The position numbers and the translations under genes are program-made. A stretch of DNA of 64,000 nt from Paraburkholderia azotifigens (GTDB taxonomy: Bacteria; Pseudomonadota; Gammaproteobacteria; Burkholderiales; Burkholderiaceae). The notes beneath the pieces are model-generated. The model did not search any database. It was not told where the DNA came from and saw nothing but the letters and a program-made list of their open reading frames with translations. Position 1 is the stretch's first letter; every line of letters begins with the position of its first letter. Below are positions 45,011 to 54,430 of this stretch, piece by piece. The stretch covers positions 2,170,001-2,234,000 of the forward strand of contig NZ_VOQS01000005.1 in NCBI RefSeq assembly GCF_007995085.1. The letters are read 5' to 3'.

Positions 45011-45361
45011 ATGCTGAAATGGCTGATACACCGGGCATCACATCGTTCCACTGGCCCCGAAAGACTGGCCGAACATGCGCTGCGCGAGTTGCGCCTGGAA
45101 CTTTACCGCGCGGAGCAAGGTATCTTCGATGCACACATGCGGGCGGACTACTATCGCTCGCGCATTGTTTTCTGCGAAGAGGTACTCAAGAAGGGTATTG
45201 AGCAGGTATCCGATGTTCGCCGGGCATATCAGGAAATATCGCCGCGCTTGCGTTCCGAGTTGAAGCCTTCCGGTGGGCAACCCGTAGTGTCCAGTGAACC
45301 CGTCGCAACACCCCCCGATCCGGCCGTCAGCCGGCCAGTATTCGCCGCCAGGGGCGGATAA
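45011..45361 (+). CDS. Small coiled-coil protein of unknown function
   Basis: A 116-residue protein with AGAGGAGGG upstream of the ATG. It starts MLKWLIHRASHRS, continues as a charged helix (RLAEHALRELRLELYRAEQG) and ends in a Pro/Ser-rich tail. Helix content suggests a coiled coil. No family was recognised. Confidence 0.5.
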   Translation: MLKWLIHRASHRSTGPERLAEHALRELRLELYRAEQGIFDAHMRADYYRSRIVFCEEVLKKGIEQVSDVRRAYQEISPRLRSELKPSGGQPVVSSEPVATPPDPAVSRPVFAARGG

Positions 45362-45599
45362 GAGCATGTACTGTTTGCAGACCCGGTTCTTCACTGCAAG
45401 CGCCAGCCGGCGAAGCGGTTGGTGGGGCCGGCAGAAACGGCTAGCGAGACAAATTCAGACCAAACGCGATGTAGTAGACGCAAATGTGATGCGCTGGCAG
45501 CGTAAGCACATGACGGTGAGTTGATAGCAGGAAACATCGCAAACTCGGCATGCCTCGAGCTCGATAGCAACCCCGCATAACACGTGGATGGATGTCTGA

Positions 45600-45790
45600 T
45601 TGCTTGTCACAGGTTGAATATTTGTCACTCGCATTTCTAATTGTGTGTCCCTTGCACTCATGAACTGCAACTCATGGAAGAAGAGTGCAACGATGGCGAT
45701 GCCGACTGAGATGGACACGATATTGACGATTCACGCCATCGTGTTGAGCACCGCAGTCCGCTTGACGCCATCCCGGCGACAACGTGGCGC
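45600..45790 (-). pseudogene. N-terminal membrane segment of a sensor protein, remnant
   Basis: The minus strand reads KRTAVLNTMA, a stop codon, then IVNIVSISVGIAIVALFFHE and LQFMSARDTQLEMRV. This is the first TM helix and start of a periplasmic sensor domain as in CHASE8-type kinases or cyclases. The in-frame stop and lack of any downstream domain mark it as decayed. The rest of 45362-46184 shows nothing. Confidence 0.35.
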
Positions 45791-46184
45791 ACGCGAATTA
45801 CCAGGTCGCGCGTGAGTGGCTTGCCGACGCCGCGTGCCGCGCGCCGTGGCAAAACCGTCCGGTCGAAAGGCTGAAAAAGCACGTCACTTCAAGTTCTTAC
45901 TGTTTCCGCCGATATCCAGTTCAGATCTGCAAGCCGGCGACACACATTTCTCGCCATGGCTTGCGAAGAAGCGCGAATCTGGCGCCCGACGGACCCGCTT
46001 CGCCCTTCACAATGCCAACGGACGTTCGGGCGACACGACGTGGCGCAGTTCACGCAAGGACAAAAACGTTGGGCCGTGCGCGTGGATCTCTGACTACTAC
46101 GTCCGCAGCTCCTTCGAAGGGATCTCGGGTGATCCCTCAGTGATCGACCGCCTCGTCTGGTCCGTTTGACGCAAAGCATACCTA

Positions 46185-48104
46185 ATGAACAAGAAGCGAA
46201 GTCTCGCCGTATATCTTTCCGCAATGCTGATCGCTGCAATTGCGCCGAGTTGTCTGGCCGCGTACACGACCGACTGGCTGGCCAATACATTCGGGACCAA
46301 TTCCACCCGGGTGGGGAGCGTCGCACGTTCCATGTGGGTAGCGCCAGAGGGCATCATCTATACAGCTTCGATGTGGGACGAAAATGAGGGCGGCGTTGCA
46401 ATCTATGCGAACGGTCAAAGCATCGCGTCCATAGGAGGACACGGCGAGTTTCAGGGCAGCGCCATTACCGGCAATGCGATGTCGATCTTCGTTGCCCTTC
46501 AATATAGCGCGGCTTATGGCAGTGGTATGGTCGGTCGCTATGATCGAACCAGTCGGGCCCGCGATCTGCTTGTCCCGGTCAGCACGACAACCACCGAGAA
46601 GCGTGCCGATGTCGTTACGGGACTCGCGACGTCGGGCGCATTGCTGTACGCGAGCGACTTCCCGGGCAATCGTGTCCGTGTCTACACCACCGCTGGCGTC
46701 TGGCAGCAGGATATCAATGTCTCAGGTCCCGGGGCGCTCGCCGTGGACGGAGCGGGCAATATCTGGGTGGCCCAGAAGAGCACGGGCACCGTCCTTGAAT
46801 TCGATCCGACAGGTAGGCCGCTGAACACCATCCAGATGTCCGCTGCCTCGCGACCGTCTGCGCTGTATTTCGACGCGGCGAGTGGTCAGCTCATGGTCGG
46901 CGACCAGGGTCCCGACATGAACATAAAGATCTATAACGTCTCAGGCGCGCCTTACCCGGTCGGCACGTTCGGCATACAGGGCGGCTACCTCGACACGACC
47001 TCCGGCATCAAAGGCCAGGTCGGCGACAAGCGGTTCACCCGCGTCGCGGGCATCGGTAAGGACTCCGCCGGCAACCTGTATGTACTCAACAATCCATGGG
47101 GCGGCACCTGGGATCTTGGCCGCGACGGCGGCACCGACATTCATGCGTACGACCGCTACAACCACCTGCAATGGACGCTTCAGTCCCTCAACTTCGAGGG
47201 AGTCGCCGCTCCCGACCCCGGCACGGATGGCATTTATTTCTATGGAGGCACTCACATCTACACAGGCTCCGCTGGTGGAACTTTCGTTGCGAACACGGTT
47301 GACCCGATTGCCTATCCGTCCGATCCACGAGTCAACCTCAATGACCCGGGACGCGGTGAGCACTTCGGTCAACTCGCCGTCGTTGGCGGCAATCGAATTC
47401 TGGTTGCCACGGGTCAGAATCCGGATACCTTCTACTTCTTTCATTTCAACGCTGCGAATGGCTACATCGCGATTCCGGATGCCGCGCTTCCTGGGGCCGC
47501 GTTCAATACCGCCGCGAAGGTCAGGAACGGCTTCTTCCTCGACAGCAACGGAGACATCTGGGCCGGTTTGGATAAAACGAATGCCATCTGGCGCTATCCG
47601 CTGACCGGCTTTGACGCCACCGGCAAACCGGCATGGGGGCCAGGCATTCCAACTTCGATTCCGGCCACTATTGCACCATTGACGCGAATCATCTACCTGC
47701 CGGAAAGCGATACGATGATCCTCGCGCAGGGCATTGCCGGGAGCACAGACTGGACGTCGATCGGTTCGCGGGTCGAGGTGTATCACGGCTGGCGCGCTGG
47801 CAATACCACCACGCCCAATCCGGTGATCAACATCAGCAGCGCCAACCCCAAATCCATTTCAGCATCAGGCAATTATCTCTTTGTCGGATATGTGCACACC
47901 GTGCCGAACATCGATGCCTTCAATCTCAACACGGGAAGCCTGGAGGCGACATTGAACAACAGTAGCCCGAATACCGTGTATGTGGGCAACGATGTCGATT
48001 CGATGTACGGCTTGAGTTCATACCGACGATCAATCGGTGATTACGTCATTACGAAAGACAACTACAACGGTTCCAGTGTGGTTGTGTATCGCTGGGCGCC
48101 ATGA
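46185..48104 (+). CDS. Large secreted beta-propeller-like protein
   Basis: A 639-residue protein with a signal peptide (MNKKRSLAVYLSAMLIAAIA, cleavage near CLAAY). The body is built of repeated strands ending in aromatic/Asp turns such as ALAVDGAGNIWVAQKSTGTV, IGKDSAGNLYVLNN and FLDSNGDIWAGLDKTNAIWR, the pattern of NHL or SMP-30-like propellers. It is probably periplasmic or secreted. No catalytic residues are obvious and no ligand can be proposed. It lies upstream of a second secreted protein on the same strand but 270 bases apart. Confidence 0.65.
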   Translation: MNKKRSLAVYLSAMLIAAIAPSCLAAYTTDWLANTFGTNSTRVGSVARSMWVAPEGIIYTASMWDENEGGVAIYANGQSIASIGGHGEFQGSAITGNAMSIFVALQYSAAYGSGMVGRYDRTSRARDLLVPVSTTTTEKRADVVTGLATSGALLYASDFPGNRVRVYTTAGVWQQDINVSGPGALAVDGAGNIWVAQKSTGTVLEFDPTGRPLNTIQMSAASRPSALYFDAASGQLMVGDQGPDMNIKIYNVSGAPYPVGTFGIQGGYLDTTSGIKGQVGDKRFTRVAGIGKDSAGNLYVLNNPWGGTWDLGRDGGTDIHAYDRYNHLQWTLQSLNFEGVAAPDPGTDGIYFYGGTHIYTGSAGGTFVANTVDPIAYPSDPRVNLNDPGRGEHFGQLAVVGGNRILVATGQNPDTFYFFHFNAANGYIAIPDAALPGAAFNTAAKVRNGFFLDSNGDIWAGLDKTNAIWRYPLTGFDATGKPAWGPGIPTSIPATIAPLTRIIYLPESDTMILAQGIAGSTDWTSIGSRVEVYHGWRAGNTTTPNPVINISSANPKSISASGNYLFVGYVHTVPNIDAFNLNTGSLEATLNNSSPNTVYVGNDVDSMYGLSSYRRSIGDYVITKDNYNGSSVVVYRWAP

Positions 48105-48371
48105 GCAAAGGCAGACACGGTGACGGCAATGAATTACCATGCGCTCTTGGCTTTGCGGGCGCAGATTATGCAATGCGAATGAGCGAAAGTGATTCGTTAG
48201 CGAACTCACACGTAGTCGACTTTATTTTGCCCTCGTATCGTCATTGCCGCCCTTTAAGTTCTTTCCGTCGTAACGTTTTGTAAGAGAGGCAGCGTCGCCA
48301 AGCAAGACTGCCCGTCGTTTCCACACGCCACATTGCCGCTTGCTTATTCGGGTAACGTCATGGAGGCGTTT

Positions 48372-50321
48372 GTGAAAAGTATTCTCAACGGAATTAGTTC
48401 TTCAACGTTTAAAGGCGGCTTGCTGTGCGGCGCCGTTTCCGCCGCGCTTGCCGCGGCCATCTGGCCAGTTGTCGCGCGGAGCGAGCAGCAGGCTGCGGCG
48501 GCGGTGAACACCGCGTCGCCGATCAAGCACGTCATCGTGGTTGTCGGCGAGAACCGGACGTTCGATCACGTATTCGGCGCTTTCACGCCACGCCGTGGGC
48601 AGACGGTGGCGAATCTGCTGTCTAAGGGCATCATCACGGCCGATGGCCACCCCGGGCCGAACTTTGAACTGGCTGCGCAACACACGGCCAGTGCGACAGA
48701 CCCGAAGCGCTTCGAGATGGCGCCCGGCGGCAAACAACCCTATACGGTGCTGCCGGCACCCAATACGGGCGGTACGGCAAGCGCGCCGAGCGATACCAGC
48801 CCGCCGCCATTCGCAACGCTCGCTACGGCGCAGGCCATCGAAGGCTCAATGATAGAGCCTTGGGATGTTGTGCACCTGACCACGGGTGCGAGCGGCTTGC
48901 CCCAGCATAGCGTCGATACGCGCTTTGGTTCGAACACGTATAACCTCCCGAACGGACCGTATCAGATCTCGCGCGTCGGTCCGGACTATGACCAGTACAT
49001 CAACAGCCCGGTGCACCGCTTCTACCAGAACTGGCAACAGGCCGACTGCAGCATTGATCACGCCACGCCCGATAATCCGAGTGGTTGTCAGATGGATCTG
49101 TTCGCGTGGGTGGAAACGTCGGTGGGCGCTGGTTCGAACGGCAAGCCTCGGCCCGCGAACTTCAGCGACCAGACGACCGGCGAAGGAGCGACCGCACTCG
49201 GCTATTACAACGTGAATACCGGCGACATGCCGTACTTCACGCATCTCGCGCGCCAATTCACGATTAGCGATAACTATCATCAACCGGTGATGGGCGGCAC
49301 GGGCGCGAACAGCATCATGATTGGCACTGCCGATGCGCTCTACTACACGGATGGCAACGGCAACACCGCGAAGCCGCCGGCGGATCAGATTGAGAATCCA
49401 CTGCCGCAGCCAGACACCAACAACTGGTATACACAGGACGGCTATTCGGGAGGCTCGTATAGCAACTGCTCGGACAGTCATCAGCCTGGTGTCGGCGCGC
49501 TGCGTCACTATCTGGATCGCTTGCCGTACAAGCCTGAAGCGAAGTGTGCGCCGAACACGTATTACCTGCTGAACAACTACAACCCTGGCTACAACGGGGA
49601 CGGCACGGTCAATACCAGTCCGTTCACAATCCCGCCGTCTCCAGTGAGGACGATCGCCGATACGCTGATCGAAAAGAATATCTCGTGGAAGTACTACGGC
49701 GAAGGCTGGAATACGTTTGTGAAGACGCCGGCCACGAGTGTCTACTGCAATATCTGCAACCCGTTCCTGTATGAAACCACGATCATGACGAACCCCGCGC
49801 TCGTCAGGGCACACCTGCAGGACACGAGCGATCTGTACACGGACATTGCGAATGGTACGCTGCCAGCGGTGTCGTTCGTTAAGCCGGGTGGTCTGCTCGA
49901 CGGGCACCCCGAGTCATCCAAGTTTGGGCTCTTTGAATCGTTCGTGCACAAACTCGTCGAAAAGGTGGAGCGCGATCCGAACCTGTGGAGCTCGACAGCG
50001 ATCCTGATCACGACCGACGAAGGAGGTGGCTACTACGACTCAGGCTACATCCAGCCACTCGATTTCTTCGGCGATGGCCCGCGCATTCCGATGATCGTCG
50101 TGTCGCCATACTCGCGTGGCGGCCGTGTCGTGCACCAGTACTCCGATCACGTGTCGATCGTGAAATTCATCGAGCGCAACTGGCATCTGAAGCCGATCAC
50201 GCACAGAAGCCGCGACAATCTGCCGAATCCGATCCAGTTGCAAACGAATCCGTACGTGCCCGTCAATGCGCCCTCGATCGGCGATCTGTTCGATGCGTTC
50301 GAGTTTCCGCGCACACCCTGA
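48372..50321 (+). CDS. Secreted phosphoesterase of the phospholipase C/acid phosphatase family
   Basis: A 649-residue protein. GTG 48372 is preferred because GGAGG lies five bases upstream; ATG 48360 is the alternative. An N-terminal signal/anchor (GGLLCGAVSAALAAAIW) precedes the phosphoesterase domain. VVVGENRTFDHVFGAF holds the metal-binding Glu-Asn and Thr nucleophile equivalents, YHQPVMGGTGANS lies in the middle, and LITTDEGGGYYDSG carries the Asp-Glu pair, all typical of PLC/AcpA-type enzymes. It likely hydrolyses phosphate esters outside the cytoplasm. The length is normal for the acid-phosphatase branch. Confidence 0.85.
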   Translation: MKSILNGISSSTFKGGLLCGAVSAALAAAIWPVVARSEQQAAAAVNTASPIKHVIVVVGENRTFDHVFGAFTPRRGQTVANLLSKGIITADGHPGPNFELAAQHTASATDPKRFEMAPGGKQPYTVLPAPNTGGTASAPSDTSPPPFATLATAQAIEGSMIEPWDVVHLTTGASGLPQHSVDTRFGSNTYNLPNGPYQISRVGPDYDQYINSPVHRFYQNWQQADCSIDHATPDNPSGCQMDLFAWVETSVGAGSNGKPRPANFSDQTTGEGATALGYYNVNTGDMPYFTHLARQFTISDNYHQPVMGGTGANSIMIGTADALYYTDGNGNTAKPPADQIENPLPQPDTNNWYTQDGYSGGSYSNCSDSHQPGVGALRHYLDRLPYKPEAKCAPNTYYLLNNYNPGYNGDGTVNTSPFTIPPSPVRTIADTLIEKNISWKYYGEGWNTFVKTPATSVYCNICNPFLYETTIMTNPALVRAHLQDTSDLYTDIANGTLPAVSFVKPGGLLDGHPESSKFGLFESFVHKLVEKVERDPNLWSSTAILITTDEGGGYYDSGYIQPLDFFGDGPRIPMIVVSPYSRGGRVVHQYSDHVSIVKFIERNWHLKPITHRSRDNLPNPIQLQTNPYVPVNAPSIGDLFDAFEFPRTP

Positions 50322-50364
50322 TGGAGTGGCGTTGAAGGCGTGCCCGTTGCAATCTCAGTGACAA

Positions 50365-50398
50365 AGTAGTCTCCACCACTCGTTTGGTGGGGCCTACT
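50365..50398. terminator. Hairpin between convergent genes
   Basis: AGTAG...CTACT and CCACCA...TGGTGG form a nested stem of about 11 bp between the phosphoesterase gene and the convergent mntP. The stem is strong but has no T-tract, so a bidirectional terminator is only a suggestion. Confidence 0.35.
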
Positions 50399-50484
50399 GT
50401 GTCGACTTTGGCGTCATCGGTCTAGACGGTACTCGAACAATGCTTACGTGCTGAGTAAGCGTCAAACCGAGGCCGTCTTGACGA

Positions 50485-51003
50485 TCAGAACGTGACTTCT
50501 GAGAGACGCTGAGTCGCAAGCACGAGATCGAAGGCGGAGGGATCGAAGCGCATCACACCAAGCGTAACCATTGCCATGGTCGCAAGCCCGATAGCCATCG
50601 CCGTCGAGTAGATGTTGACGTCGACGAAGGCGAGTCCGGCTCCGACCGCCATCGCGTCGATACTGGTAGCAAATCCGGTAAGTGCCAGCACCCAGAAGGA
50701 ATGTGAGGTCGGTTTGTCCTCTTCGACCTTGTTGGACCACCCTGCAAGCACCATGCGGGCACCGAGCACCGACAGCAGACCGAATGCGATCCAGTGATCC
50801 CAGGCGGACACGTACCGGGCAGCAGACTTTCCGGCGAACCATCCGGCAAGCGGCGTGAGGGCTTCGATCACACCGAAGACAAGGCCGGTCCTGAGCGCTT
50901 CCTTAAGGTTTGGACGATGAAGCGTCGCACCCTTGCCCAGTGCGGCCGCAAAGGCGTCAGTGGACATGGCGAGTGCCAGGAACAGTGTAGCTACGGGATT
51001 CAT
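50485..51003 (-). CDS. mntP: Manganese efflux pump MntP with an altered C-terminus
   Basis: A 172-residue protein from ATG 51003. [49 protein letters not shown] and [20 protein letters not shown] are the paired DUF204 repeats with the membrane Asp residues that carry Mn2+. After VTLGVM the family continues with about 45 residues (a GxxxGKRAE loop and the last TM). Here it is replaced by 22 unrelated residues ([20 protein letters not shown]), so the sixth TM is missing and function is doubtful. A yybP-ykoY riboswitch lies upstream. Confidence 0.8.
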   Translation of the reverse strand: MNPVATLFLALAMSTDAFAAALGKGATLHRPNLKEALRTGLVFGVIEALTPLAGWFAGKSAARYVSAWDHWIAFGLLSVLGARMVLAGWSNKVEEDKPTSHSFWVLALTGFATSIDAMAVGAGLAFVDVNIYSTAMAIGLATMAMVTLGVMRFDPSAFDLVLATQRLSEVTF

Positions 51004-51069
51004 AAGACCAGGGGCTCGCGAGGTCGGGCGGAAACCGCGACACACCGACGCGCCCGACCGGTCGCGTGA

Positions 51070-51185
51070 TGTGTCGATGGTCTTGCCAACCGGCGGGTTG
51101 CCTGCGCCACGGTAAAAAGGGCGACCGAGTATGTTGACGCAGGCGCTTCTGATCAGAACAGAAGCAGGCTACTCCCCAAGGACGG
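51070..51185 (-). ncRNA. yybP-ykoY manganese riboswitch
   Basis: On the minus strand the leader of mntP contains GGGGAGTAGCCTGC, a hairpin, CGTCAACATACTC and TTGGCAAGACC, in the order and spacing of the yybP-ykoY Mn2+-sensing RNA. The two conserved loops (GGGGAGTAG and CAACATACTC) form the metal site. In related bacteria the RNA turns on mntP when Mn2+ is high. Confidence 0.8.
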
Positions 51186-51364
51186 GAGGACCATACCACG
51201 CCAACGAGAGGATGAAAGCGTAATGCAAGCAAGTGCTTTCAAAGCTTAGCTTGATGCGACGGCGCTATACACGCGTCTTGGGATGGAATATTCCGGTGTT
51301 CAACACCGTTTTGATAGCGGAGTCAGAAGACTGTTGCGATGACCGGCTGATGAGGAGAAGCATC

Positions 51365-51778
51365 ATGAATAGACGTAACTCCGCGCTCGTGCTTACTGCC
51401 GCTATGGTGGGACTTGCTCCGCTGGCCGGTCGCGCCGACGAGACGATCCATGTGAAGCTGACCGATAACACGATTCAGGTCGATAACGCGACGGCGAAAG
51501 CGGGGAGGGTGACCTTCGATGTGAGTAGCGCAGCACACGGAGATACCGAGCATGAATTCGTTGTTCTGAAAACTGACCTGGATGACGGAGATCTTCCGGT
51601 GCGCAAAGCGCGGGTGCTGGAAAGCAGGTTCAAAAAGATGGGTGAAGTGGAGGATGTGAAGCAGGGCACAAGCAAACGTCTATCCCTCAAGCTTGCCCCT
51701 GGTCACTATGTGCTGATCTGCAATCGACTTGGACATTATGCGATGGGTATGCATACTTCATTTGTCGTCGCACGTTGA
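51365..51778 (+). CDS. Exported cupredoxin-like copper protein
   Basis: A 137-residue protein. ATG 51365 has GAGGAGAAG upstream; the frame is open earlier. A signal peptide ends near GRADE. The mature domain is beta-rich (VKLTDNTIQVDNATAKAGRV) and ends GHYVLICNRLGHYAMGMHTS, where Cys, His and Met have the spacing of a type-1 copper site. An upstream His in the HEFVVLK strand would be the fourth ligand. It is probably periplasmic, in line with the neighbouring copper genes. Confidence 0.7.
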   Translation: MNRRNSALVLTAAMVGLAPLAGRADETIHVKLTDNTIQVDNATAKAGRVTFDVSSAAHGDTEHEFVVLKTDLDDGDLPVRKARVLESRFKKMGEVEDVKQGTSKRLSLKLAPGHYVLICNRLGHYAMGMHTSFVVAR

Positions 51779-51801
51779 TCGGCTCAATGCCGGGCGATGT
51801 C

Positions 51802-52161
51802 TTATCGCAGCCGCACGCTGTGCCACACCTCGTTAAGACCATCCCCCGCGTGATCGCCAGGCTTCTTGTCCATCAGGCCACGATGCAATGGCTTTCCCCT
51901 GAAGGCCCATTGCGATCCGCCGTTCGGCGCTGGCTTCAAGGTCAAATCGCCGGTGGGTTTGTCGCCTGGCGCCGCAAGCGCCGGCGGAAAATTTCGGTCG
52001 CAGTCGCCTTCGCACGCCTTGGGATCAGGCATTCCCTTTCCGTCGAATACATACAACGTCATTCCGTGCTCGTCGACCAGTATTCCTTCGCTCGCGTGTG
52101 GCGCGGCAGCGAGGGCTGATGTCGCAGCGAGAAGTCCCGCGAGCATCGTGAGCGCTTTCAT
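51802..52161 (-). CDS. Small exported protein (COG4315/PF03640 repeat)
   Basis: A 119-residue protein with a signal peptide ending near SALAAAP. It has two copies of the lipoprotein-15 repeat: GILVDEHGMTLYVFDGKGMP with a CEGDCDRNFPP Cys pair, and GSQWAFRGKPLHRGLMDKKP with GLNEVWHSV. The family is periplasmic and of unknown function. It follows the YncE-like gene by 34 bases and ends the chr-MFS-YncE gene run. Confidence 0.8.
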   Translation of the reverse strand: MKALTMLAGLLAATSALAAAPHASEGILVDEHGMTLYVFDGKGMPDPKACEGDCDRNFPPALAAPGDKPTGDLTLKPAPNGGSQWAFRGKPLHRGLMDKKPGDHAGDGLNEVWHSVRLR

Positions 52162-52195
52162 ATCTAACCTCCTTCCCTATAAGACGGCGAAACGC

Positions 52196-53239
52196 TCATC
52201 GCGGTGCCATCACACGGAGCACGGGCCGCCCATCGACGTTTTTCAGCGGGAAATACGCGCGATGCGTAGATGGATCGACGCCAACCACGTGCGCGTTAGG
52301 GCCGATGCTGCCTTCGCCTGCTTTCGACACGGTTGAGTCGCGCACCGCGAACATAGAGACAATGCCTGCTTCACCGGCAACATAAAGCATGCCCGGATCG
52401 GGATCGAATGCGAGTACGTCAGGGCCGTCACCGACGTCAAATGACTGGACGACCTGTCTCGTAAGCAGGTTCAACTCCAGAAGCCTCGCGTTGTCTTCGC
52501 AGGCGATGAATGCAAGATGGCGTTGCGCAACGATGTAGAGTCCGTGATTGCCTTTCGCGCCTGGTAGGTCGATCTGCGAGACGATTGCGTCATTCGTGGG
52601 GTCGATCTCGACGAGCTTCCGTCGCGACTGCGCGTTGACGAAGATGTGGCGGGACGCGGCGTCGTACTGCGTGTTGCCGATGGTGCCGCCCAGCTCGATC
52701 CTGTTGATGAGGCGATTGTTCCGGGTGTCGATCACGGTTTCGGTTCCGGCCGTCTCGTCCGATACGTAAAGCTTTCGCGTATCGGGTGCGTAGGCCATTC
52801 CGTCCGGATAAACGCCGCCCGGCATACGTGCGGTGATTTTCAGCGAGGCCTCGTCAATGGCAACGACTTCATTCGAGCCTGTCGCTGATGCATATACCCG
52901 CGAGAGTTCCGGAACGACGAGTACTCCATGCACTTCGGCGATGTTGCCAATCCGGGTGACGACCCGTGAAGCCTGTGTGTCGACGACGATAACCTCGCTG
53001 TCGCCCAGGTGTGCGATGAACAGCAGATGACGGTTCGGGTCAAAGCTCTCATAGTCAAGTCGTGACGCGCGCCCCGGGAGCGGTATGTCGGCGACATGCG
53101 TCAACGGCAGCCCGGCGGCTGTCGGCTTGTCAGCAGCATTCGAGTGACGATGGACGACGAGTGTTGCCACTGCGACGAGCACAACCATGACGAGCGCTAT
53201 CGCGACGCTGCGCCGTTTGAACCCAATAGGATTGCTCAT
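52196..53239 (-). CDS. YncE-like beta-propeller, membrane-anchored or exported
   Basis: A 347-residue protein. It has one N-terminal TM or uncleaved signal (SVAIALVMVVLVAVATLVVH), then about seven propeller blades with PDGMAYAPDTRKLYVSDE, GNTQYDAASRHIFVNAQ and VLAFDPDPGMLYVAGEAG. It overlaps the upstream MFS gene by four bases. The function is unknown; YncE-type proteins can bind DNA or metals, but no such site is visible. Confidence 0.75.
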   Translation of the reverse strand: MSNPIGFKRRSVAIALVMVVLVAVATLVVHRHSNAADKPTAAGLPLTHVADIPLPGRASRLDYESFDPNRHLLFIAHLGDSEVIVVDTQASRVVTRIGNIAEVHGVLVVPELSRVYASATGSNEVVAIDEASLKITARMPGGVYPDGMAYAPDTRKLYVSDETAGTETVIDTRNNRLINRIELGGTIGNTQYDAASRHIFVNAQSRRKLVEIDPTNDAIVSQIDLPGAKGNHGLYIVAQRHLAFIACEDNARLLELNLLTRQVVQSFDVGDGPDVLAFDPDPGMLYVAGEAGIVSMFAVRDSTVSKAGEGSIGPNAHVVGVDPSTHRAYFPLKNVDGRPVLRVMAPR

Positions 53240-54276
53240 GACGACCCTCCGCCGGGTTTAACGTGACGGAATGCGGCGGGCAGTGAGAGATCGTAGGCAA
53301 TCTTTAACGCGCCGCATGCAACAAGAGGGGCACCGAGCCATCCCAGGCTCAGCAACGCCCCGGAGAGTGTGGGCGCGAGCGCGGCCGCGAGCGACAGTGG
53401 TGTCGCGGCAAGCTGCGAACCTGCGCTCAGCAATCCGGCCCAGAAAAAGAACTGGCCGGCAGCACCAGGCGACAGTCCAAATCGCTGGATCAGCCGTAAG
53501 GTCAGCATTGAGTTGACGAGCAGGCCGCTGGCGAAGGCGTCGACGCTGAAGAGCAGCGCAAGGCGAGTGACGATTCCGCGCGAGAGTCCAAGCGGTACAC
53601 GTGGCGCGTCGGCTGTCGAGTGGTGTGCCGGGAGGCGGCGGTAGAGAATCCAGATAATGATTCCGGTTGTCGAGTAGACGACAAACATGGCGCGCATCGC
53701 CGTTAGCGACGAAGCAGCCGAGTAGGTGGCGATCCAGTCAGGCAGTCCGGCCGCGAGTGCGCCGAGCGCTGCGGATAGCGCACCGACGAGGCTATAACGC
53801 GCAAAGAGCGCTGTACGTGCATCACCCGTTGCGGATTCGGCGAGCTTCGCATGCTCGAGCGGAAGAAACAGGCTGACGTCTCCCGAGCCTGGGTTTAGCG
53901 TGCCGACGAATGCAGCGATAAGCAGTGGCCAGAGCGATGACAGTCCGGCGAACGCCAGGTCTGTGGCCATCATCAACGCCGCTGCGAAGCGCAACAAGCC
54001 GCGCGACGCGAAGCGATTGCCTGCAAGACCTATCAGTATTGTCGCGAACGCCGACCCGAACAGGGTGTTCGTGCTGATCAGTCCGACGGCCAGTTGTCCA
54101 AATCCAAGTGCGAACAGATAGCCTGGCAGCAACACCGCGATAAAGCCATCACACATGCCGCGCGAACCGCGGGCAACAAGCAGGATCAGCGCGTCACTTT
54201 CGACGCCGTCGGGAAGCAGCAACGCAGACGGCCGCGACCTGCCGATACGGTTAGCCGTGCATCCGGGTATGCGCAT
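53236..54276 (-). CDS. MFS transporter with probable internal deletion
   Basis: A 346-residue protein from ATG 54276 (CAGGAC upstream). The N-terminal half is a normal six-TM MFS unit (GFIAVLLPGYLFALGFGQLA, FASRGLLRFAAAL, LGALAAGLPDWIATYSA). In the second half, QFFFWAGLLSAGSQLAA is followed directly by TPLSLAAALAPTLSGALLSL. Related transporters have about 60 residues, roughly two helices, between these segments, so an in-frame deletion is likely. The C-terminus GALKIAYDLSLPAAFRHVKP is intact. Transport activity is doubtful. Confidence 0.65.
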   Translation of the reverse strand: MRIPGCTANRIGRSRPSALLLPDGVESDALILLVARGSRGMCDGFIAVLLPGYLFALGFGQLAVGLISTNTLFGSAFATILIGLAGNRFASRGLLRFAAALMMATDLAFAGLSSLWPLLIAAFVGTLNPGSGDVSLFLPLEHAKLAESATGDARTALFARYSLVGALSAALGALAAGLPDWIATYSAASSLTAMRAMFVVYSTTGIIIWILYRRLPAHHSTADAPRVPLGLSRGIVTRLALLFSVDAFASGLLVNSMLTLRLIQRFGLSPGAAGQFFFWAGLLSAGSQLAATPLSLAAALAPTLSGALLSLGWLGAPLVACGALKIAYDLSLPAAFRHVKPGGGSS

Positions 54277-54430
54277 TGTCCTGACGCCACGCGCGTAACG
54301 CGTCATACACGAGCGCGCTGGAACATAACTGCTCGTGATCGCCCGCAAAGGTGCGCGATAACCCAATCTGCAGGAATGTACGACGTGTAGCCATAAGTGT
54401 TATCCTCGCAGGTGCGCGCACGCGAAACGG

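Noticed and set aside
46941..47786. 281-residue minus-strand frame
   Set aside because: Antisense to the secreted propeller protein; no start signal or motif.
48846..49907. 353-residue minus-strand frame
   Set aside because: Antisense to the secreted phosphoesterase, which has all family motifs.
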